Origin: Candidatus Leptofilum gracile | Lineage (GTDB): Bacteria; Chloroflexota; Anaerolineae; Promineifilales; Promineifilaceae | Length of the DNA: 64,000 nt | NCBI GenBank assembly: GCA_016713825.1 | Contig: JADJOJ010000010.1 | Span: 248,001 to 312,000 of the forward strand | Reading direction: 5' to 3' | Shown here: piece by piece, positions 1 through 7,883 of the stretch | Layout: each line of letters begins with the position of its first letter | How positions within the stretch are numbered: the stretch's first letter is position 1 | Made by a program: the position numbers and the translations under genes | The notes under the pieces: model-generated | Database searches by the model: none | What the model was told of the DNA's origin: nothing | Seen by the model: only the letters and a program-made list of their open reading frames with translations

Positions 1-23
1 TTGGTTCTTTTCATGGGGCGGGA

Positions 24-647
24 TTATACCGCAGGGGGGGATGGGGGGAGACTGGAGATTGGAGATTGGAGATTAACCCAATCTCCAATCTCCTTTGTGT
101 TTACGGTGTTTCTAATTTGCCAGTTAACTGTGGGGTCCGGCTGTTCGGCTGTGGGCTGGGCCAGCACAATGAGGATGACAATTTGGCCAATGGGTACGAA
201 CCAAAACAGCTGCCACCACGGGCTTTGCCCGGCGTCGTTGAGCCGCCGGTTGCTGGCAGCCAGCAAGGGCAGCAGCAGGATGACCCCGGCGATTTGGGCG
301 GCGCGTTCGTGCAGGAGGGTGGCAACGGCCGTTACCACCACCACAAACGCCAAAAACCACCAAAATTCATAGCGCGTCGCCGTGCCAGTGAAGTTACCAA
401 ACTCGCGCAATCCGGTTAGCACCGCGTCTTGTGGCGTTTGGGCTTCTTCGCTTTCGTTGCTCATCAGTTCGGTGGGGTCAACGCCAAACGCCGCCGCCAG
501 CGCCCGCACGCTTTCGATGGAGGCGTTGCCGCCGCTTTCCAGCCGCTGAATGGTGCGCAGGCTCAGGCCGGACTTTTCGCTTAGCTGCTCTTGAGAGAGG
601 TTTTCGGCCGTACGTAATTTTTTCACCAGGGTTGAATCGATTTTCAT
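24..647 (-). CDS. XRE-family HTH / DUF805 membrane protein
   Basis: A 207-residue protein. Residues about 7-60 form a Cro/CI-type helix-turn-helix (LSQEQLSEKSGLSLRTIQRLE), and residues about 75-165 form a DUF805 membrane domain with hydrophobic segments near 97-112, 117-132 and 147-163 and the family-type RRLNDAG motif (133-139). It is probably a membrane-anchored DNA-binding regulator; the target is unknown. The start follows an AAGGAA ribosome site. The last ~25 residues are encoded by a GGAGATT/AATCTCC dispersed repeat, so the C-terminus looks acquired rather than conserved. Confidence 0.85.
   Translation of the reverse strand: MKIDSTLVKKLRTAENLSQEQLSEKSGLSLRTIQRLESGGNASIESVRALAAAFGVDPTELMSNESEEAQTPQDAVLTGLREFGNFTGTATRYEFWWFLAFVVVVTAVATLLHERAAQIAGVILLLPLLAASNRRLNDAGQSPWWQLFWFVPIGQIVILIVLAQPTAEQPDPTVNWQIRNTVNTKEIGDWVNLQSPISSLPPSPPAV
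50..93. repeat. GGAGATT/AATCTCC palindromic repeat, copy 1
   Basis: Tandem GGAGATT units followed, after a short AT-rich turn, by tandem AATCTCC units, giving a long imperfect hairpin. It forms the 3' end of the XRE-DUF805 gene. Related copies lie at 19317-19378 and, in frame inside aroB, at 27855-27920. Confidence 0.85.
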
Positions 648-675
648 AGGTTCGTTCCTTTTTCTTTTGACAAAG

Positions 676-751
676 ACAACAACGAATGTAAGTAAACAAC
701 GAATTTGGTGAATGAACGGAAACCATTCGTTTGTTAATCAAATTCGTTGTT
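676..751. promoter_or_regulatory. Inverted repeats upstream of the XRE-DUF805 gene
   Basis: Just upstream of the minus-strand xre start, AACAACGAATTTG (695-707) is exactly complementary to 739-751, and ACAACGAAT occurs again near 678. XRE regulators commonly bind such repeats at their own promoter, so this is a candidate autoregulatory operator. Binding is inferred only from position and symmetry. Confidence 0.35.
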
Positions 752-1023
752 GAATCTGGCCCAGTATAGCGGGGAAAACAGGCCCGTGTCTACGACAGCC
801 GGGCGTCAGTTGGGCGACAGGGGGTGTTTTGGGGGGATTGAGGGGGTGGAACGGCCGTTTCCTCACCCCATAAACGATAGACCGTAGAGTTACCTGATCT
901 TCCCGTACACGAAGCGGTCGCCGTGCGACATCATTTTTCATCAGGCCAATCAGGGGAATCAGCGTCCTGTTTTACGGGGAAGGGGAGAGGGTTACGTTGG
1001 GGGTCTTTTGCATTTGTTAGAAG
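752..1023. other. Gene-free spacer with a degenerate copy of the intergenic repeat
   Basis: No credible gene. Positions about 780-870 resemble the ~120-bp ACGGCCGT intergenic repeat seen at 9983, 11318, 12148 and 13108, including a 'gcgacagggggtgttttgggggattgag' type block that I read only as similar, and one exact ACGGCCGT near 852. The rest shows nothing recognisable. Confidence 0.5.
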
Positions 1024-1338
1024 CTATTGGGTTACAAAATCTAGCCGCTCAACCTCATCAAACGTGCGGCGCTTTTGCAACTGCCACAGGTCGTAACTGT
1101 TTTGCATGGCTAACCAGCTTTCCGGCGATCTGCCCAATGTTTTGGAGAGGCGCATCGCCATTTCTGGCGAGATGCTGCTTTTGCCGTTTAGCAGACGGTT
1201 AAACGTAGAGGGCGAAACCTTTAACTTGGCGGCGACGGTGCGCGAACTAACCTCTAGCTCGTCTAAATAGACTTCTCGAATAAACTCTCCAGGATACTGG
1301 GGCAGATACAATGTCGTTTGGAACCAGTTGCCGGACAT
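1024..1338 (-). CDS. higA: HigA-type antitoxin (XRE family), chimeric N-terminus
   Basis: About 104 residues. From YPGEFIREVYL onward it matches the HigA/VapI antitoxin family, with the helix-turn-helix (VAAKLKVSPSTFNRLLNG) and the conserved SISPEMAMRLSK block. No HigB toxin reading frame lies directly up- or downstream, so it is an orphan. The first ~14 residues (MSGNWFQTTLYLP) are not typical of HigA. They match the start of the MalT-type regulator at 9737 (MSGDLLQTKLYLP), and the DNA upstream also matches. The ATG at 1338 was chosen because it is the counterpart of the MalT start; a longer in-frame extension reads through repeat DNA. Confidence 0.8.
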   Translation of the reverse strand: MSGNWFQTTLYLPQYPGEFIREVYLDELEVSSRTVAAKLKVSPSTFNRLLNGKSSISPEMAMRLSKTLGRSPESWLAMQNSYDLWQLQKRRTFDEVERLDFVTQ

Positions 1339-1400
1339 GCGGCCAATAAGTTCATTTAGAGTAAGTGGCGTTCTTGAGTGAGGGAAACGGCCGTTCGCCC
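1339..1400 (-). pseudogene. Remnant of a LuxR 3' end
   Basis: This segment aligns with 9737-9800, the junction between the end of a LuxR gene and the MalT-type start: 'aagttcatttagagtaagt' followed by 'gttctt' and an ACGGCCGTTCGCC block occur in both. Only the last few codons of the LuxR gene remain, directly upstream of the higA-like gene. Confidence 0.55.
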
Positions 1401-1536
1401 CCCCTATTCCCCCCAACATCATCAAACCCTGGCAAGATGTGATATAAATTTGGCAAGATATGATGATGAACCTGCGCAGATTTGGTTTATGATGTGATCA
1501 TTCAAGCATTATTAACACGGCACGATAAGGAACAAC

Positions 1537-2463
1537 ATGCAAACCGAACAAAAATATCTCACTTTAAATAATCAGGTAAAAATGCCAATGGTTGGCTTTG
1601 GCACCTACCTCATTGAGAATGAAAATGCAGCAGAACTTGTCCATCAAGCCATCCTTTCCGGGTACCGGCACATCGATACGGCCGAAGCGTATGGCAATGA
1701 AAATGGCGTGGGTCAAGGTATCCAATCGGGGCTTAAAGAATTGGGGCTATCCAGAGACAGCCTGTTCGTAACGACCAAACTTTGGCCGGGCAATGAAGCC
1801 TGGGGTCAACCCCCGAAAACGTATGAGGCCACAATCGCGGCCTTGAACAGCAGTTTGGCCAAGCTCCAGCTTGATTATGTTGATCTCTATCTGATCCATG
1901 CGCCCTTCGGCGATGCGCAGCGCCTGGAACAATGGCAAGCGCTGCTTGAACTGCAACAACAAGGCAAAGTGCAGGCTATTGGCGTCAGTAATTTTCGGGA
2001 AGTCCATATCGAAGAGATCAAGGCTGCTGACCTCCCATTACCGGATGTGAATCAAATAGAGCTGCACCCCTGGTCGCAAAAGCCGGATTTGGTTGCCTAC
2101 CTCGCGGAAAACAATATGGCCATTACCGCCTACAGCAGTCTTGTGCCGCTTTCGACGTGGCGGGCGGTGGCGGGCCAGGCGAGTGCGAAGACTGAAAGCA
2201 TGAAGGCTGATGGCGCGAGCGCCGCGTCGCCATTTAAGGCCATGGCCCAGAAGTATGGCGTTACTGAGGCGCAACTGCTGCTCCGCTGGGGTGTCCAGAA
2301 CGGGTATGCGGTTTTGCCCAAAAGCGCGAACGTGGCGCGAATTCGGCAGAATATCGATTTGTTCTCATTTGCGATTGATGACGAGGATATGGCGGCGATT
2401 GCGGAGATGGACAGAGGCGACGGCGTTGCCTGGAGTTCTGGTGACCCGACCAAAGGATCATAA
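1537..2463 (+). CDS. Aldo/keto reductase
   Basis: 308 residues, the normal length for an NADPH-dependent aldo/keto reductase of the 2,5-diketo-D-gluconate reductase / YvgN type. The catalytic tetrad is visible as D47, Y52, K81 and H121, within HIDTAEAYGNE, TTKLWP and LIHAP. The cofactor-side motif AIGVSNF and the VLPKSANVARI phosphate-binding region are intact. It reduces aldehydes or ketones in the cytoplasm; the physiological substrate cannot be told. ATG follows a taaggaa ribosome site. It is transcribed alone, and a repeat hairpin with a T-tract follows the stop. Confidence 0.93.
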   Translation: MQTEQKYLTLNNQVKMPMVGFGTYLIENENAAELVHQAILSGYRHIDTAEAYGNENGVGQGIQSGLKELGLSRDSLFVTTKLWPGNEAWGQPPKTYEATIAALNSSLAKLQLDYVDLYLIHAPFGDAQRLEQWQALLELQQQGKVQAIGVSNFREVHIEEIKAADLPLPDVNQIELHPWSQKPDLVAYLAENNMAITAYSSLVPLSTWRAVAGQASAKTESMKADGASAASPFKAMAQKYGVTEAQLLLRWGVQNGYAVLPKSANVARIRQNIDLFSFAIDDEDMAAIAEMDRGDGVAWSSGDPTKGS

Positions 2464-2492
2464 AATCACAGGATGGGCAGTGTCTGCTGAAT

Positions 2493-2572
2493 GGGACGCG
2501 GATGAACGCGGAAAACGCAGATAAAAAGGTCATAGTCCGCGTTCATCCGCGCTAGTCCGCGTCCTTTTTTGC
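2493..2572. repeat. GCGGATGAACGCGGA inverted repeat with T-tract
   Basis: Arms at 2498-2512 and 2536-2550 are complementary, extended by GGACGCGG / CCGCGTCC outside and followed by a T run. It could act as a terminator for the aldo/keto reductase. The same 'cgcggatgaacgcgga' element recurs at 10192-10395, 23625-23690 and 51700-51730. Confidence 0.7.
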
Positions 2573-2607
2573 TTGATTTTGATTTACTGAAAAGCCCTGG
2601 GGGTCTG

Positions 2608-3609
2608 ATGACGGAACTCAAGAAAACAAGATACACATTGGAAAAAGGGTGGCGCTTGCTCTTCCAAGACCTGGGTATTCCCACTCAGGATGTGCTGCGC
2701 CACGCCCAGCTGCCGCTCGACTTGTTTTCCCGCAAAGCGCCGACCGTTTCGGCCGACGATTATTTGCGCTTCTGGCACGCCTTGGCCCACGTGACCCGTG
2801 AAGAACCAACCTTTCCGCTGCGCCTGACACAAACCATAACGGCCGAAATGTTTAGCCCGCCCCTGTTTGCGGCCCTGAGCAGCGATAACCTGAACACGGC
2901 ACTCGATCGGCTTGCCCACTATAAACCCCTCGTTGGCCCCTTGTGTATGAACATCGAGCAGAGCAAGCAAACCACGCACGTTGCCATTGCCGAACTGCCC
3001 CAGGCTGACGCCCTGCCGACCATTCTGATTCTGTTTGAGCTGACGTTTTGGGTGCACATGGCTCGCCTGGCCACTCGGGAACGGATCAAGCCGCTGGCAG
3101 TTTATGTGACACTGGATGTGCCTGAGGTGGCTGCGTACGAGCAATTTTTTGGCACGCAGCTAACCCGCAGCGACTGCAACGGGCTGGCTTTTTCTGCCGA
3201 GGATGCCAAAAAACCATTTCTGACGGCCAATCAGGCAATGTGGTCCATTTTCGAGCCTGAACTGACCAAGCGGCTGCAGGATTTGACGCAGCAATCGTCG
3301 TTCCCTGAGCGGGTTCGTGCCTGCCTGATGGAGATTCTGGCCAGTGGCCAATACTCCATGGCCGATGTGGCGCAAAAATTGGCGATGAGTACCCGCACCC
3401 TCCATCGCCGTCTGCAAAAAGATGGCACTACGTTTCAAAGCGTGCTGGACGATTTGCGTGAAGAGCTTGCCCGCCATTATCTGGCGTCTTCTGACTATTC
3501 CAGTGCGGAGATTGCTTTTCTGTTGGGTTATGAGGAACCCAACTCTTTCTACAGAGCGTTTCGGGCCTGGACCGGGCAAACCCCGGAGGCCGTACGCAAT
3601 AAGGGATGA
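2608..3609 (+). CDS. AraC-family transcriptional regulator
   Basis: 333 residues from the ATG at 2608, chosen because it follows CCTGGGGGTCTG; an upstream in-frame ATG at 2569 has no ribosome site. The N-terminal ~200 residues fit the arabinose-binding-domain type found in OruR/ArgR-like AraC regulators. The C-terminal ~90 residues hold the double helix-turn-helix (MADVAQKLAMSTRTLHRRLQKDG and AEIAFLLGYEEPNSFYRAFRAWTGQTP). It ends 9 bases before ltrA-like gene 3619 on the same strand, so it probably controls or is co-transcribed with it. The ligand is unknown. Confidence 0.92.
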   Translation: MTELKKTRYTLEKGWRLLFQDLGIPTQDVLRHAQLPLDLFSRKAPTVSADDYLRFWHALAHVTREEPTFPLRLTQTITAEMFSPPLFAALSSDNLNTALDRLAHYKPLVGPLCMNIEQSKQTTHVAIAELPQADALPTILILFELTFWVHMARLATRERIKPLAVYVTLDVPEVAAYEQFFGTQLTRSDCNGLAFSAEDAKKPFLTANQAMWSIFEPELTKRLQDLTQQSSFPERVRACLMEILASGQYSMADVAQKLAMSTRTLHRRLQKDGTTFQSVLDDLREELARHYLASSDYSSAEIAFLLGYEEPNSFYRAFRAWTGQTPEAVRNKG

Positions 3610-3618
3610 TGAACAGTT

Positions 3619-4854
3619 ATGAAAGAAAGCCGACTAAAATTGATTCGACGCAGCTATCGGCATTGGTGGCAGGTGCCGCGCTACCTGGCGGATCGACCCC
3701 AACACCGTCAGGTGACATTTTTGGAGCTTTTTTATGATTTGGTCTATGTGGTGATTATTGCCGAATTAACCCACTCGGTTGCTTCCCACATAGATGGCCG
3801 ACACCTGGCTCAATTTGCCTTTCTTTTCTTCATTGTTTGGTGGGCGTGGTTAAATGGCACCAGCTATCACGAGGTGCATGGCAACGACGATATCCGCACG
3901 CGGATTTTCACCTTTCTACAGATGTTTACGGTGGCGGCGATGGCTGTCTTTGCTCACGATGCGTTTGGGGAAACGGCCGTTGGCTTTGCCATCTCCTACG
4001 CCGCCTTTCAGTTGATCTTAGCCTATCTCTGGTGGCGCACCGGCGTCTACGATGAACAGCACAGGCCGCTGTCAGGGCCTTATACGGCCGCATTCTTGCT
4101 CAATACAGTGTTGTTCTTTGCCTCAGCGTTTGTGTCGCCGACTGCCCGTCTTGTCATGTGGATCATTGGCGTTCTGATCGCCCTGCTCCTGCCCTTTCTC
4201 ACCTTTAGTCGGGGGGCAAACAATCCAGAGGTGCAGGCCCAGATTGATTTGAGTCTGGCTCCGACTGATTCAATCGTTGAGCGTTTTGGTTTGTTTACCA
4301 TTATTGTATTGGGCGAAGTCATCGTGGGTGTGGTGCAGGGCGTGGCCGGACTGCCGGTCCTGACCCTGGAGATTGGCATCATCGCTGGGGCGGGCATGCT
4401 GGTAGCGGTGGGGTTGTGGTGGCTCTACTTTGACTTTGTGTCCCACCGCCATCCCAGCTACCGGGCAGTGATGGTATGGCTGTATGCCCATCTGCCCTTG
4501 ACAGCAGGCATCGCGTTAAGCGGCGCGGCCGTTTTGAATGCGATTGAACATGCCGGGGAACCGCTGCCGCCCCCAGCCCGCTGGCTGCTTGTCGGTTCGG
4601 TAGCCCTGGCGTTGTTCGGCATTGCCCTCCTGATTCGCACGCTGCGCGATGCGGAGGCTGACCCTGGTTCGTACCGCAGTGGCATGGTTGCGATGCTGAT
4701 TGTGGGAATCGCTGTACTGGCTCTGGGATTTTCCACTGTGCAGCCGATTGTGCTGCTTGGGTCGCTGGCGTTGCTGCTATTGGTGCCCATCTTCTTTGGT
4801 TTTGTGTCCTGGATACAAGCGGACAGCCCCTCCGCCCACTCCACAGCGGATTGA
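3619..4854 (+). CDS. ltrA: Low temperature requirement protein A (LtrA) family
   Basis: 411 residues, polytopic (about 11-12 hydrophobic segments). The family signature is near the N-terminus: VTFLELFYDLVYVV (about residues 28-41), and a second FGLFTIIVLGE block lies near residue 230. LtrA was named from a Listeria mutant impaired at low temperature; its biochemical role remains unknown. It follows the AraC gene by 9 bases and is likely in the same transcript. It ends in TGA, which shows TGA is a normal stop here. Confidence 0.9.
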   Translation: MKESRLKLIRRSYRHWWQVPRYLADRPQHRQVTFLELFYDLVYVVIIAELTHSVASHIDGRHLAQFAFLFFIVWWAWLNGTSYHEVHGNDDIRTRIFTFLQMFTVAAMAVFAHDAFGETAVGFAISYAAFQLILAYLWWRTGVYDEQHRPLSGPYTAAFLLNTVLFFASAFVSPTARLVMWIIGVLIALLLPFLTFSRGANNPEVQAQIDLSLAPTDSIVERFGLFTIIVLGEVIVGVVQGVAGLPVLTLEIGIIAGAGMLVAVGLWWLYFDFVSHRHPSYRAVMVWLYAHLPLTAGIALSGAAVLNAIEHAGEPLPPPARWLLVGSVALALFGIALLIRTLRDAEADPGSYRSGMVAMLIVGIAVLALGFSTVQPIVLLGSLALLLLVPIFFGFVSWIQADSPSAHSTAD

Positions 4855-4860
4855 TCCTGT

Positions 4861-4960
4861 TTAGACCAGATTCAGCTCTTCGGTGCGGTGAACGGCCGTT
4901 CGCCGCGACTATTCACCCCCAGCTTCGCGTCAATATTTTTCGTGTGCGTGCGCATCGTCC
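4861..4960 (-). pseudogene. Remnant of a LuxR DNA-binding domain
   Basis: Reverse-strand translation gives MRTHTKNIDAKLGVNS followed, after a two-base shift, by RRTAVHRTEELNLV and a stop. This is the last ~30 residues of a LuxR/MalT helix-turn-helix and matches the C-terminus of the fragment at 9764-9982. The two extra bases (CG in AGTCGCGGCG) break the frame. It lies between the converging ltrA and CPBP genes. Confidence 0.7.
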
Positions 4961-4982
4961 ACATCAGGCGCAGACCATTTTG

Positions 4983-5798
4983 TCATGCGTCATGCTCTCC
5001 TACCAATGTGCGGGTGCGAATCCCAGTGAAAAAGCCGATGTGCTTACTATCACCGAAGACAACGGCCGTTACCACCAACCCCAACAGCCCGAGAAGCAGC
5101 AAAAACGGCTCCAACTGCCCCGTGAATTCCGGCAACAAAGGTAGATAGTTGAATGCGCCATTGGCCGCTGAATGCATGATAATTGCCAACAAAACGCTTT
5201 GCGTATGATTGTAAACCCAGGTCATCAAAATAGTCATCAGGATGACCCAAAGAAAAAAGACGATTAACGGCATTGCTAACGGCACACCCACCCCAATCAG
5301 GTAGCCTGGAATATGCCACACCGCCCAGAAAACGCCCAAAATGAGGCTGGCGATCAACGGCGAATAACGTTGCTGCAGTCGGGGCAAGGCATAGCCGCGC
5401 CAGCCAAACTCTTCCCCTACCGAGATGAGGATGATGACGATGATCTGAGGTAGCAGTTGCGTTGTTCGCAGCGCAGGTGCCGGGCCGCCCCAAAATGAGG
5501 CGATCAGAATGGCCAGAAACGCCGTTATCGGAACCAGGCCGACGCTTATCGCTACCCAGATCCAGCGGGAGTGGCCCCAAAACCGTTTCACCAGCAGATC
5601 AGACAAACCGACCCTGCCGGAGAGAACGGCCGTTAACACAATCGCCAGCAGCGATGGCGTAAAAACAGTCAAAATTGCGATGTCTTCATTGCCAGCTGCC
5701 GCTGCTGCCGCAGCAATGCCAGCACTAAATGCCAATGCCAACCCCAAGAAAAGGGGGAGTTGATAACGTGCAATAAACCTATAAACTTTTTGTAACAT
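4983..5798 (-). CDS. CPBP-family intramembrane metalloprotease
   Basis: 271 residues from an ATG preceded by AAGGAG; a longer upstream start lacks support. About seven or eight transmembrane segments. The Abi/CPBP (CAAX-processing-like) active-site motifs are intact: E129-E130-xxx-R134 in GEEFGWRGYALP, H162 in WAVWHIPG, and H209 with N213 in HSAANGAFN. Such proteases act in the membrane, and relatives serve in prenyl-protein processing or bacteriocin immunity; the role here is unknown. It overlaps the upstream SRPBCC gene by 20 bases, so the two are translationally linked. Confidence 0.92.
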   Translation of the reverse strand: MLQKVYRFIARYQLPLFLGLALAFSAGIAAAAAAAGNEDIAILTVFTPSLLAIVLTAVLSGRVGLSDLLVKRFWGHSRWIWVAISVGLVPITAFLAILIASFWGGPAPALRTTQLLPQIIVIILISVGEEFGWRGYALPRLQQRYSPLIASLILGVFWAVWHIPGYLIGVGVPLAMPLIVFFLWVILMTILMTWVYNHTQSVLLAIIMHSAANGAFNYLPLLPEFTGQLEPFLLLLGLLGLVVTAVVFGDSKHIGFFTGIRTRTLVGEHDA

Positions 5799-6264
5799 GT
5801 GAATCTCCTTGTACCTGCTCCGCGCCTTCTTCAATAAACCTTTTCAACCCCGCTAACAACCCTACCATCCCCGCCTCATACGACTTCCGCACCGCCGCTC
5901 GATCCAACAGCTTCCCCATCACCCCAAACTTCAATTTGTAAATGGGCGACACAGTTACAACAGTATTCTCTCCCTCTGGGCGCAACGTGAAACGAATATC
6001 GGCCGTTTCAAAAGGCAAATTTGTCCCCGTAATCCGCATCGTCAACGCCTCATCCGGTTGCCAGGTCACCACCTCTTCATCTAAATAATTTTTCCCCCCC
6101 AAATCACAATAGCGCGTCGCCCCTACCCCTTCCACCATAGCCGAAGTCGTATGTGAAGCTCGCACCCCCGGATTCCAGCGGTAAATATCCCCAATCGCCG
6201 CCAATGCCCGCCAAACCTCGGCCACTGGCGCCTCAATCTTTAACTCTGTTACAAAACTACCCAT
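5779..6264 (-). CDS. SRPBCC-family protein (polyketide cyclase/START-like)
   Basis: 161 residues with the helix-grip fold pattern of SRPBCC proteins: the opening VTELKIEAPVAEVWRALAAIGDIYRWNP, a central beta-rich region and a long C-terminal helix. Members bind hydrophobic ligands or catalyse cyclase/dehydratase reactions; no specific substrate is indicated. The start follows a GGAGAA ribosome site. It is first in a two-gene unit with the CPBP protease. Confidence 0.85.
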   Translation of the reverse strand: MGSFVTELKIEAPVAEVWRALAAIGDIYRWNPGVRASHTTSAMVEGVGATRYCDLGGKNYLDEEVVTWQPDEALTMRITGTNLPFETADIRFTLRPEGENTVVTVSPIYKLKFGVMGKLLDRAAVRKSYEAGMVGLLAGLKRFIEEGAEQVQGDSHVTKSL

Positions 6265-6360
6265 TGTTCATTCTCCTTTGTTTTCTTGGTACGTTGCACG
6301 TTTCTTTTTTGTTTTAAAGTCAAGTTACGCACCATCTTTTACACCCTCATTTTCTTGTAA

Positions 6361-6618
6361 CTAATTGGATGGTGAGCCATCTCCCAACCATTGCACCTGA
6401 TGGATTGGCAAGCCCCAATCCCGAATCTGAACCAGGATGCCGTGCAGCGCTGCCTGGTCGGGAAGGGTGCCCTCTACTGTGGTGATGGGGTCGCCTGCCG
6501 CAGAACGGCCGTATTCACACGTGAAGGTCTCCGGCCAGATGGCCGTTTCGCCACCGCCAACATGTGCGCCGACCACCACCCGATAACGGGCCGGTTGATG
6601 GAGTCGCAGGCGGCTCAT
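6361..6618 (-). CDS. Small conserved-type hypothetical protein
   Basis: 85 residues, not recognised with certainty. It is soluble, begins MSRLRLHQPARYRVVVGAHVGGGET and ends in a helix-strand pattern (TLPDQAALHGILVQIRDWGLPIHQVQWL) resembling the short proteins often linked to hydrolases or MerR/GntR regulators in actinobacteria and Chloroflexota. It overlaps the end of the upstream hydrolase by 4 bases (ATGA), so co-translation is likely. No catalytic residues are evident. Confidence 0.75.
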   Translation of the reverse strand: MSRLRLHQPARYRVVVGAHVGGGETAIWPETFTCEYGRSAAGDPITTVEGTLPDQAALHGILVQIRDWGLPIHQVQWLGDGSPSN

Positions 6619-7520
6619 GATGCCCGCCCGTCGTTCATTGCCAGCGCTAGAATGTCGGCCTGACAGTTAGCCAGGATTGAAAAATGGCCTTCGTCCGGCA
6701 CAAAATGGGGCAATGCCTGCGGGATGTGGGCAGCGAGGTAGCTGCTCCAGGCCGGCGCGGCTTGTGGGTCGGCCAGCCCATGCCAGACGTGAACCGGCAG
6801 CGTGATCGCTTCCAGGTCAAAGCCCCACGGCCGTTTATACAGCGGGTGCTCTTGCAAAATGGCGTCGATGCCCTGATGCAATGCTTCCTGCATTTCAGTG
6901 GCGATCATCTCCCGAACCGCCGGAGAACTTTGGAATAAACGGCCGTCTGCCTTAGACATCATCCCCCATTGAGCGAAAAATTTGTCAGGCGTATAGCGGA
7001 CCTGATCGGCCGTTTGTTGGGTGAGGCGGTGATGTAATTTGCTGGAATGGCCCATGAAGAAGTTCACCATGCGAAACAAGGGGTGCATGCCTGTATTGCT
7101 GCTGCCAGGTGGCGCCGCACTGCTAATAAGCATCACACTTGTTAAGCGCTCGGGCAGGGCATAGGCAACGGCTGCGGCATGGGGGCCACCACCGGAATGA
7201 CCAGCCACGGCAAACTGGACGATACCAAGCGCATCCGCCAGTTGGGCAACGTCCTTAGGCCAGTCGAGGAAAGTGCGCTGCGGTTGAAAGGTGGAACGGC
7301 CGTATCCGGGTCTATCCGGTGCGATGATGCGCACCCCTAGCTTCTGAGCCGTTTCATCTAAAATCGCCGCTTCCAGGCGGGAATCATTGCCGCCGTGGAA
7401 GAAAAAGAGCGGACTGCCGGTTGGATCGCCATATTCGGCATAGCTTAGTAAACGGCCGTCCGGCAAATGCAGCGTTTGCTGTAACTTGTCTTCAGTCAGA
7501 ATCGTTGTTCGGCTGTTCAT
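6615..7520 (-). CDS. Alpha/beta hydrolase
   Basis: 301 residues from the ATG at 7520, which has an AAGGAG site; a longer in-frame start at 7658 lacks one. The fold signatures are present: oxyanion FFFHGG (39-44), APDRPGYGRS (67-76), nucleophile elbow GHSGGG with S109, and the late acid and histidine regions VWHGLADPQ and DEGHFSI. It is a cytoplasmic esterase/hydrolase of unspecified substrate. It is coupled to the 85-residue protein downstream by a 4-base overlap. Confidence 0.92.
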   Translation of the reverse strand: MNSRTTILTEDKLQQTLHLPDGRLLSYAEYGDPTGSPLFFFHGGNDSRLEAAILDETAQKLGVRIIAPDRPGYGRSTFQPQRTFLDWPKDVAQLADALGIVQFAVAGHSGGGPHAAAVAYALPERLTSVMLISSAAPPGSSNTGMHPLFRMVNFFMGHSSKLHHRLTQQTADQVRYTPDKFFAQWGMMSKADGRLFQSSPAVREMIATEMQEALHQGIDAILQEHPLYKRPWGFDLEAITLPVHVWHGLADPQAAPAWSSYLAAHIPQALPHFVPDEGHFSILANCQADILALAMNDGRAS

Positions 7521-7691
7521 AACTGTCTCCTTGTCTGTGATGACAGCATGATAGCCAAGGGGCGGGTGACTGCGCGTCACCCTTTGGGTGAACGGAGCGG
7601 GTGATTCAGTTTTGGGTAAATCTGAAAGGTGGGTGGATGTGGTAGCCTTTAGGGGCAAGTAAAAGGCACTGTTTCGAGTAGATTAATTTTC

Positions 7692-7883
7692 TTACAGCAG
7701 GTCGTTTTCTTTGGCAATGGCAACAGCTTCGTACCGCCCGCGAGCATCCAGCTTGGCGTAAATGCGCTTGAGATGCGTCTTCACGGTATTGGCGGAGATG
7801 AAGAGCTGCGCCCCGATTTCAGCCATCGTCAACTCACTGTCCAGCCAGCGCAGTACGTCCAGTTCACGATTCGTAAGCGGTTC
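7692..7883 (-). pseudogene. LuxR DNA-binding domain detached from the MalT-type regulator by an amber stop
   Basis: In the same frame as the gene ending at 7884, the codons after TAG read EPLTNRELDVLRWL, then ISANTVKTHLKRIYAKL, and end at TAA (7692-7694). This is a complete 63-residue LuxR helix-turn-helix with no other defect. The TAG lies exactly at the hinge before the DNA-binding domain. Without readthrough or correction the regulator cannot bind DNA. Confidence 0.85.
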
